A DNA stretch of 64,000 bases from CBDAPX01 sp965198725 (GTDB lineage: Bacteria > Pseudomonadota > Alphaproteobacteria > Rhodobacterales > Rhodobacteraceae), in the NCBI GenBank assembly GCA_965198725.1, contig CBDAPX010000001.1:2728001-2792000 (forward strand), given 5' to 3'. The notes under the pieces are model-generated. The model was not told the origin of the DNA. It did no database searches and saw nothing but the letters and a program-made list of their open reading frames with translations. Numbering within the stretch: position 1 is the stretch's first letter; each line of letters starts with the position of its first letter. The position numbers and the translations under genes are program-made. This document shows positions 59,165 to 64,000 of this stretch, in pieces.

Positions 59165-59904
59165 GCGGCCATGGCCTCATCTTCGGGGCCGCCCATGTCC
59201 GGGTCCATGTCCGGGTCAGGGCCATTCCCCGCCGCGCGGATCGCCATGAGCATCGCCCAGGCATAAAAGCCCAGCGTGGCGAGATCTGCGGTCCAGTGGC
59301 CGTTGGCAAGGATGTTGGTCAAGCCCAGCCGGTCGGCGCTGCGATGGGCGGCCTCGCAGGCGGCCTTGCCCTGATCAGACCGGGCCATCTGCGTGATGAC
59401 CGGCCCGGCGGGTGGGCCTTTGATCATGGCGATGAAATCATGGCCGGGCAACCAGACCTGGTCGCGGAAACTGCCGGGATCGAGCTTCGGGGCAGGGGCA
59501 CCGTCTTCAGGCCAGTTCTGGGGCCAGTCTTCGGGCCAGTCTTCATCGTCATGGCCGGCACCGGGAAACGTATAGATCGTTGCAGGCCGGGACTTGATCA
59601 CTTCCTGTTCCAGGGCGTCAAGGCCGCGGGGCAGAGGTTGGGGTGCCTCCGGGCCGTTTGGGCCGTCAGCGGGCCGCTCAGGGCCGTTTGGGCCGTTTGG
59701 ATGGTGTAATTCGGGGATCAGGCCCATGATCGGCTTCACAAAGCGGGCCGGAACGGGCCGTTTGCCCAGCCGCCACTTGCTCACGTGGCTGGCATCGGCC
59801 CCGAGATCAACGGCCACGGAAAAGACACCGCCATGACCACGGGTCTCAATGACTCTGTCGAGATGCGCAAGAATCTCTGTCTGAGTGTCTCTATGGGCCG
59901 CCAT
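59161..59904 (-). CDS. HTH regulator-like protein heading the minus-strand operon
   Basis: A 247-residue protein. The N-terminal ~60 residues look like a helix-turn-helix of the Cro/CI kind (TEILAHLDRVIETRGHGGVFSVAVDLGADASHVSKWRLGKRPVPARF). The middle has NGPNGPE repeats and the acidic/Trp-rich segment DWPEDWPQNWPEDG. The C-terminus has a possible membrane helix (TLGFYAWAMLMAI) and ends in an acidic PDPDMDPDM repeat. Upstream lies a set of GGCCAAA/TTTGGCC repeats, so it may be an autoregulating repressor. The start at 59904 is preferred; 59934 is possible. Confidence 0.5.
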   Translation of the reverse strand: MAAHRDTQTEILAHLDRVIETRGHGGVFSVAVDLGADASHVSKWRLGKRPVPARFVKPIMGLIPELHHPNGPNGPERPADGPNGPEAPQPLPRGLDALEQEVIKSRPATIYTFPGAGHDDEDWPEDWPQNWPEDGAPAPKLDPGSFRDQVWLPGHDFIAMIKGPPAGPVITQMARSDQGKAACEAAHRSADRLGLTNILANGHWTADLATLGFYAWAMLMAIRAAGNGPDPDMDPDMGGPEDEAMAA

Positions 59905-59920
59905 GCGGCCTGTATGGCCG

Positions 59921-60007
59921 TTTTGGCCGTCCATGATCAAATCCAAAACACGGCCAAACACGGCCAAACGCGACCTGGCCCGCCCCTGTTGTGGCCGCGT
60001 TTGGCCG
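59921..60007. promoter_or_regulatory. Repeated TTTGGCC/GGCCAAA operator-like sites
   Basis: TTTTGGCCG at 59921-59929, two exact tandem 10-base copies of ACGGCCAAAC at 59950-59959 and 59960-59969, and GTTTGGCCG at 59999-60007. The cluster occupies the gap between the divergent regulator gene (59904) and the virion operon (60087). A group of repeats of one motif between divergent genes is what a phage operator looks like. Confidence 0.6.
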
Positions 60008-60086
60008 CGCAGGGGACGTTGCGGCATGGGCGGTTTTGCGCCTCACTGGGTCATCTTTTCGAAAACCGCGAATGTGAGGACCGGAC

Positions 60087-60221
60087 ATGATCTTCAACAA
60101 AACCACGGGCCGCTATGTGGCCGGCACGATGATCGGCATCTTTTTTTATGAGGTGCTGGATGCGACGGGCCTTGTCGACAAGGCGGTGCAGACCGTCACC
60201 CGCACACTGAACCTGCGCTGA
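60087..60221 (+). CDS. Short membrane protein of the viral element
   Basis: A 44-residue protein, too short for many predictions, beginning at ATG 60087 after TGAGGA. The N-terminal YVAGTMIGIFFYEVL segment can span a membrane, and the tail is basic (RTLNLR). It is the first gene of the plus-strand virion operon, 41 bases before the large presumed capsid gene. Confidence 0.5.
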   Translation: MIFNKTTGRYVAGTMIGIFFYEVLDATGLVDKAVQTVTRTLNLR

Positions 60222-60262
60222 ATCTGCGCTGAGTGAGAACAGTAGCTGAGAGAGGCAAGACG

Positions 60263-61354
60263 ATGCTGAACCGCAGGAAAAAGCAGAACCGGGCCAACCA
60301 GCGCCCCAATGTGGCCAATGAGAACGACACGTTCCGGGCCACGCCACCGGGGGGTGAGTTTGCGCGGCGCTTTGATCGCAAACTGCCCGATTACGTCAAT
60401 GTCAGCGATGATCTGCTGAGCATTGGCAGTCGCCTTTCGGGCGGTGTGATCGAGGTGGATTTCCCCACTGGTGATTTTGTCTATCGCGGGCTGGCGATCA
60501 TGATTGAAGGCAAAGCCACAAGCGCTATCACCGGGGTCACTGCCCCCAATCTGATGGCGCAGGGCGAGGACGGCCGGCACTATGTGAAGTCGGGCCAGTT
60601 CGGCAAGCTGATCAGCCGGGTGCGGCTGGAGGCGGACGGAATCGAGATTTTCGATTTTGAGAGCTGGCAGCGTTTTGTGGAGTTTCTGCGCATGTTCGGC
60701 TGGGACGGGCGCAACGATGATCTGCATGATTTTCTGGGCTTCGGCTGGCCCAATGTGTTTCGCGACGGCTCGCCGGTTGAGGCGCTTTATGCGCTTGGCA
60801 CGAACAACATCCGGGATCTGCGCCTGAAAATCTACACGTCCAACCTTTGGAAGTCGGAGATGCAGCTGCGCATTCCGGTCTGGTATGCGCCGGTGCGCCA
60901 GAACGCGGCACAGGTGATCTCGCGCCAGACCTGGTCGCGCACGCTGGCGACGGCGGGCAAACATGTGATCGACGATATTCGCATCGACAAGCGCATCTGG
61001 CGCATTGTGGTGACCACCAACCAGGCCAAGAAGATCACCGACTACCGGGTCGAGGTGGGCGATATCGAATGGCAGGCGGGCCGGGCGGTGGTCAACCAGA
61101 TCGAGGCGCTGAAGCTCTCCCCACCCTGGGGCACACAAACCCATGTCGGCCCCTATCGCAACTATACAGGCGCCCTCACCGGTGTCGGGGCCTGTCTGGA
61201 CCTGCGGGTGGATATGGAGCGCGAGGGGCTGGCGATTGCGCCCTTGACCTCCGAGGCGCAACGCCGCCGCGATGACCGGTTGAAGATCGAGCTGGAGACC
61301 GCAAGCGCGGGCACCGAGGTGATGATCGAGGTGTATTTCGCGGACCGGATCTGA
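60263..61354 (+). CDS. Candidate major capsid protein of a tailless phage
   Basis: A 363-residue protein, the largest in the visible element. It is soluble, begins with a basic arm (MLNRRKKQNRANQR), and consists largely of beta-type segments with aromatic residues (GVIEVDFPTGDFVYRGLAIMI, LRLKIYTSNLWKSEMQLRIPVWY, WRIVVTTNQAKKITDYRVEVGDIEW). There is no recognisable enzyme motif. Length and position, next to a packaging ATPase and a run of membrane proteins, match a double jelly-roll capsid protein of PM2/PRD1-type viruses. No sequence-level hallmark exists for that fold, so this is inference; a structure prediction would settle it. Confidence 0.5.
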   Translation: MLNRRKKQNRANQRPNVANENDTFRATPPGGEFARRFDRKLPDYVNVSDDLLSIGSRLSGGVIEVDFPTGDFVYRGLAIMIEGKATSAITGVTAPNLMAQGEDGRHYVKSGQFGKLISRVRLEADGIEIFDFESWQRFVEFLRMFGWDGRNDDLHDFLGFGWPNVFRDGSPVEALYALGTNNIRDLRLKIYTSNLWKSEMQLRIPVWYAPVRQNAAQVISRQTWSRTLATAGKHVIDDIRIDKRIWRIVVTTNQAKKITDYRVEVGDIEWQAGRAVVNQIEALKLSPPWGTQTHVGPYRNYTGALTGVGACLDLRVDMEREGLAIAPLTSEAQRRRDDRLKIELETASAGTEVMIEVYFADRI

Positions 61355-61379
61355 CGGGCCGCAGGAGAGGGCAGGGACG

Positions 61380-61916
61380 ATGCTGACATCCTCACCCCGC
61401 CCCCGCGCCCGTCCAAACGGACGCAGCGCGGGCGGCGGGCTTGACTTCGATCGCTGGATCGCGCGTGGCTGGGATACGCTGGATGATATTCTTGAACGGC
61501 GGGGCGAGCGCCGCCTGGCCGAAATCAACGATCGCGACAGCCGGCGCACCCGCGCCAATGAGCGCGACCGGGATCGCCGCCTGGATGCCCGCGAACGGCT
61601 GAAGGACCGCCGCCAGGACGCGCGCAGGCGCGAGGAGCTGGCCGATGCCCGCACGGCAGAGAACAACCGCAGCAAAGAGACGCTCACCGGGCTGAAGCTG
61701 GAAGACGGGCGGGCGCGCTACGGGCTGCAAAGTCGCCGCCAGGACGCGCAGCGCGATGACGCCCGCGCCCTCATCGAAACCCGCGCCGATGTGTATCGCG
61801 CGGCCTTTGAGTCGCGCCGGGGCGATACGCTGATCTCGCGGCTGATGTGGCCGGCCGCGCTGGCGGTGGCGGTGGGCGGCGGGATTTACCTGATCGGAAC
61901 ATGGAGCAAGCGATGA
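61380..61916 (+). CDS. Arg/Asp-rich protein with C-terminal membrane anchor
   Basis: A 178-residue protein. Residues ~35-140 are extremely rich in Arg, Asp and Glu and look like a long charged helix (RRGERRLAEINDRDSRRTRANE, RLKDRRQDARRREEL). The C-terminus has a single membrane segment LMWPAALAVAVGGGIYLIGTW. The ATG follows a long AGGAGAGGGCAGGGA ribosome site. It would place a charged helix at one face of a membrane, as do scaffold or genome-contact proteins of membrane-containing virions. The family is unknown. Confidence 0.55.
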   Translation: MLTSSPRPRARPNGRSAGGGLDFDRWIARGWDTLDDILERRGERRLAEINDRDSRRTRANERDRDRRLDARERLKDRRQDARRREELADARTAENNRSKETLTGLKLEDGRARYGLQSRRQDAQRDDARALIETRADVYRAAFESRRGDTLISRLMWPAALAVAVGGGIYLIGTWSKR

Positions 61917-62146
61917 GCCTGGGCGCACGGGACACACACCGGATCAAACGCGAGGCGCGGCGGCTGGCGGCGCTTGCGCAGGCGCGGGTACAGCGGCTCC
62001 GGGCCGCGCTGGCGCGGGCCACCTTGCGCGGCCATGAGCTGCAGGCGCGGCGGCTGGCGGAAGAACTGGAACTGGCGGAGCTTGGCCTGGTGGAAAGCGA
62101 AGCCCGGCATATGGCGCTGCTGGCGCGGCTGGAGAGAGATTCATGA
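61913..62146 (+). CDS. Small Arg/Ala/Leu-rich helical protein
   Basis: A 77-residue protein made almost entirely of Arg-, Ala-, Leu- and Glu-rich helix (RIKREARRLAALAQARVQRLRAAL, RLAEELELAELGLVESEARHMALLARL), typical of amphipathic coiled coils. It overlaps the preceding gene by four bases (ATGA) and the next by four. Its high basic charge suggests contact with nucleic acid or membrane phosphates. Unknown family. Confidence 0.5.
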   Translation: MSLGARDTHRIKREARRLAALAQARVQRLRAALARATLRGHELQARRLAEELELAELGLVESEARHMALLARLERDS

Positions 62147-62520
62147 GCGGCACCCCTATCCCCATCCCGGACCTGAGCCTGCCGAGCAGTGCGATGAGTG
62201 ACGCTTACGCGGGCGCGGGTGAGGTGCTGACCGAGACGCTGGCGGAGATCGACACGGACGCAAGCTCGGGCGCGGTGTCAAATATCGGCGGGCCGGTGGT
62301 GCTGGGCCTTGGCGGCGATGACGACTGGATGCGCGACGCGCTGGAATTTGTCAGCCAGGCACCGGCGGCGGTGCCGCTGATCGGGCGCGCCACGCCTCTG
62401 AGCGGGCGCACATCAGGCCGCGCAGGCTCCGGCAACTGGCTCATCACGGGCCTGCTGATCGGCGGGGTTGCCCTGGGCGGCTGGTGGCTCTGGACAAGAC
62501 TCGGGAAAGGAAAACGCTGA
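62143..62520 (+). CDS. Hypothetical virion-type protein with C-terminal membrane segment
   Basis: A 125-residue protein with an acidic/small-residue N-terminal part (IPDLSLPSSAMSDAYAGAGE, LTETLAEIDTDASSGAVSNIGG) and one C-terminal membrane segment NWLITGLLIGGVALGGWWLW followed by a short basic tail (GKGKR). It overlaps both neighbours (TGATG at the downstream end). The layout of an outside domain, one anchor and a basic inside tail matches minor membrane proteins of icosahedral membrane-containing phages. Unknown family. Confidence 0.5.
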   Translation: MSGTPIPIPDLSLPSSAMSDAYAGAGEVLTETLAEIDTDASSGAVSNIGGPVVLGLGGDDDWMRDALEFVSQAPAAVPLIGRATPLSGRTSGRAGSGNWLITGLLIGGVALGGWWLWTRLGKGKR

Positions 62521-62984
62521 TGCTGGACGGAAGCTACACCCCCTCGCAAGAGCCTGTGACGCTCACGCGCGGGCTTCGGCTGGTTAAGCGCGAGATCGCG
62601 GACGGGATCGAGATCTGGGCGGCGGGGCTGACGGAAGAGAATTGCTTTGTGGCAAGCTGCGGCAGGACCGTCCTGGTGATCGCGCCGGAGCGCGGGGCGG
62701 CACCGGGGCACTGGCAGGTGGTCTGGGACTACGTGGAGACCTGGGGGGAGGCGCTGGCGATCTGGGCCAGGCTGCGGGACATGCCGGGGCTGACGCGCAT
62801 CCGCGCCCTGCCCTCGGACAAGCTGACGGGCCTCAAGGCCCCCGTTGTGCTGGCCGCAAGGACGGCGATGGCGCGGCAGGGCTGGGCACTTGAGACCGGG
62901 ACCGCTGACTGGATCATCACACGCCAGGAGACAGGACCAGACACGGGGCCAGACACGGGGCCAGACACGGGGGGAGACGGATAG
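62520..62984 (+). CDS. Hypothetical soluble protein with repeated C-terminal tail
   Basis: A 154-residue protein. The body is alpha/beta (PVTLTRGLRLVKREIADGIEIWAAGLTEENCFVASCGRTVLVIAP, YVETWGEALAIWARLRDM, IRALPSDKLTGLKAP). The last ~15 residues are a TGPDTGPDT repeat encoded by tandem 12-base repeats. The start overlaps the preceding stop (TGATG). No membrane segment. The family is unknown; the position suggests a virion or assembly role. Confidence 0.5.
   Translation: MLDGSYTPSQEPVTLTRGLRLVKREIADGIEIWAAGLTEENCFVASCGRTVLVIAPERGAAPGHWQVVWDYVETWGEALAIWARLRDMPGLTRIRALPSDKLTGLKAPVVLAARTAMARQGWALETGTADWIITRQETGPDTGPDTGPDTGGDG
62935..62976 (+). repeat. Tandem 12-base repeats at the 3' end of a phage gene
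   Basis: GGGCCAGACACG-type units occur three to four times in tandem, encoding TGPDTGPD. The unit length is a multiple of three, so copy-number change would keep the frame and vary only the protein tail. Confidence 0.65.
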
Positions 62985-63592
62985 TGGGTAGTCGCTCCAA
63001 ATCCCGCGCGTCCAACCGCACGTCCAGTCGCACCACGCACCGGACCAGCACCTCGACGCGCAATTATGACAACCGGGACTTTTCCGACCGGCGCAATATC
63101 AGGGTGGATGACCGCGACGTGGACAAGCGGGCGGTGCTGAAGGACGCCACCCAGATCATGGATTCGATCTACGTGAACGTGGACCCGTCCGACCAGGCGC
63201 TCAAATCCGTGGTTCTGGCCTGGCAGCGCAGCACCCATGCGCTGCTTGAGGCCCGGAGATTCGACGTGGGCGCGGCCACTGCGCTCTTGGGCGAGGTGAT
63301 CCGGGCGGCGGAAAACGGCATGATCGCGGTGACGGCGGCACATATGGCGCAGATGCGCAGCTGGCAGGACCAGCTGAACCAGCAGCTTGATTTTGCCGCC
63401 GCCTCGCTGGCCACCGGCGAACGGCTGATCGAAAGCGCAGGCCACCGGCAGGCGAGCATCTCCGAGCGCATTCTTGATCTGGCCGCCGGCGCGGTGGGCC
63501 AGACCTCTGACGGGCAGATCAGGCTGCTGGCCTGGACGCTTTTTGGCGTGGCCGGCGTGGTTTGGGCCGCGCGATACGGAAAAACGGGGTGA
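62984..63592 (+). CDS. Hypothetical virion-type protein, Ser/Arg-rich N-terminus and C-terminal membrane segment
   Basis: A 202-residue protein beginning at a GTG (62984) that overlaps the preceding TAG stop. The first ~40 residues are rich in Ser, Arg, Thr (SRSKSRASNRTSSRTTHR), followed by helices (AVLKDATQIMDSIYVNVD, STHALLEARRFDVGAATALLGEVI, MRSWQDQLNQQLDFAAASLAT) and a single C-terminal membrane segment (LLAWTLFGVAGVVWAARYG). Charge pattern and anchor again suggest a protein of the inner virion membrane. Unknown family. Confidence 0.55.
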   Translation: MGSRSKSRASNRTSSRTTHRTSTSTRNYDNRDFSDRRNIRVDDRDVDKRAVLKDATQIMDSIYVNVDPSDQALKSVVLAWQRSTHALLEARRFDVGAATALLGEVIRAAENGMIAVTAAHMAQMRSWQDQLNQQLDFAAASLATGERLIESAGHRQASISERILDLAAGAVGQTSDGQIRLLAWTLFGVAGVVWAARYGKTG

Positions 63593-63603
63593 AAGGGGGC
63601 GTG

Positions 63604-63924
63604 ATGGACGCGTATCCGCTGACGCAATTTGCCTTTTACGAGATCCCGGCCGGGGGCAGCCGCGTGGACATCGGCACCCATGCGCAGGTGCGCTATCTCT
63701 GGGGGTCCGAAGACACGATTACGCTGCACCATGACGGGCGGGCTTACACGCTCACACGCGGCGCGTGGATTCGCGGCTCTTACGCCGGGGCGGCCATCGA
63801 GGTCACAAGCGAAAACGAAGCGCAGGTCGCGCTGGAACTGGGCCTGCGGCAGGTCGATGCGATCCCGCTGGCCCCGCCCAAACCGGCCGTGGAAGCAAAG
63901 ACACAAGAAAAAAAGGGCACATGA
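63604..63924 (+). CDS. Hypothetical protein of the virion operon
   Basis: A 106-residue protein, predicted mainly beta with a Lys/Gln-rich C-terminal tail (FAFYEIPAGGSRVDIGTHAQVRYLWGSEDTITLHHDGRAYTLTRGAWIRGSY, then KPAVEAKTQEKKGT). ATG at 63604 is used; a GTG at 63601 precedes it. AAAGGGGG provides a ribosome site. It overlaps the next gene by four bases. No family recognised. It might be a capsid-associated jelly-roll or spike-base protein, but nothing in the sequence proves this. Confidence 0.45.
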   Translation: MDAYPLTQFAFYEIPAGGSRVDIGTHAQVRYLWGSEDTITLHHDGRAYTLTRGAWIRGSYAGAAIEVTSENEAQVALELGLRQVDAIPLAPPKPAVEAKTQEKKGT

Positions 63925-64000
63925 TGCGCGGGGTTCTGGGCACAGTCACGGTTCTGGGGCTGGGCTGGATTGCCTGGCGGGCGCTGCATGCGCACGGGCT
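63921..64000 (+). CDS. Small membrane protein (partial, runs off the window)
   Basis: The frame opens at ATG 63921, overlapping the previous stop (ATGA), and encodes MMRGVLGTVTVLGLGWIAW followed by RALHAHG to the window end. The first ~18 residues form a membrane segment. It continues past the edge, so length and function are unknown; it extends the series of short membrane proteins of the element. Confidence 0.5.
   Translation, partial: MMRGVLGTVTVLGLGWIAWRALHAHG

Noticed and set aside
58153..59709. Plus- and minus-strand overlapping ORFs in the phage region other than those listed
   Set aside because: They overlap frames with better ribosome sites and operon-style overlaps and show Gly/Arg-rich low-complexity translations.
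60146..61687. Minus-strand ORF of 513 residues opposite the presumed capsid gene
   Set aside because: Long but low-complexity start (Arg/Ser repeats), no ribosome site, and opposite to a frame with good start sites and operon overlaps; a shadow of high-GC coding DNA.
57037..64000. Filamentous (Zot-type) prophage interpretation
   Set aside because: The ATPase is too short for Zot and has no membrane segment; there is no pIII-like adhesin and the largest structural candidate is a soluble 363-residue protein. Not excluded entirely because the right end is missing.

Overview
The window reads as a chromosomal segment of a Rhodobacteraceae (roseobacter-type) alphaproteobacterium. The evidence is the gene order and protein sequences: a SUF cluster with an upstream cysteine desulfurase and a YIP1 pair, a long-form PstC/PstA pho operon, class II DAHP synthase, a YicC-gmk pair and a fused 2-oxoacid dehydrogenase E1. 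It begins inside a cysteine desulfurase and ends inside a phage-like operon. No rRNA gene and no CRISPR array were seen.

Layout. (1) 1-7326: Fe-S assembly operon, cysteine desulfurase (partial)-sufB-ybjQ-like-(frameshifted pyruvyltransferase)-sufC-sufD-two YIP1 membrane proteins-sufS, followed by a convergent animal-type haem peroxidase. (2) About 9006-24010: an A+T-richer accessory island next to tRNA-Arg genes. A broken 5' half of one tRNA-Arg(CCG) lies just before a complete tRNA-Arg(CCG). The island carries a seven-gene overlapping defence operon: HTH protein, Dcm-type methylase, Vsr-like endonuclease, MutL/MORC-like GHKL ATPase, Z1 helicase, PD-(D/E)XK protein and AIPR protein. It matches the Mza-type defence / MORC-associated restriction-modification architecture. 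Behind it are a wrecked ardC antirestriction gene, a decayed Recombinase-in-Trio (RIT) element and an IS3-family insertion. (3) 24024-29825: cell-envelope genes: a Tat-exported DUF882 protein, an L,D-transpeptidase, an LpxD-ACP-ketoacyl synthase trio and an IalB-like protein. (4) 30257-37471: a HerA-like ATPase and a minus-strand branched-chain amino-acid ABC transporter operon whose binding-protein gene livK is broken twice. (5) 37602-46489: PQQ-type sugar dehydrogenase, GlxA-type regulator, DAHP synthase, PAS protein, YicC, Gmk, gamma carbonic anhydrase, cystathionine beta-lyase. (6) 45443-52860: the complete phosphate regulon phoR-pstSCAB-phoU-phoB with a three-repeat PHO box before pstS. 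(7) 53017-56833: glutaryl-CoA dehydrogenase, a fused E1alpha-E1beta and a nonsense-mutated phosphatase-like gene. (8) About 56850-64000: a compact viral element.

The viral element is the most unusual region. It has divergent operons around an operator-like region: a minus-strand regulator and a small P-loop packaging-type ATPase, and a plus-strand run of overlapping genes headed by a 363-residue possible capsid protein and followed by several short proteins with C-terminal membrane segments. There is no portal, terminase, tail or Zot-like gene in the visible part. This is best explained as a tailless, membrane-containing (PM2/PRD1-like) provirus with no close relative that I recognise. It extends beyond the window.

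Several genes carry single-base lesions (pyruvyltransferase, livK twice, ritC, ardC, the phosphatase gene, and possibly livF). Some may be true decay and some may be sequence errors; read-level data would separate these.
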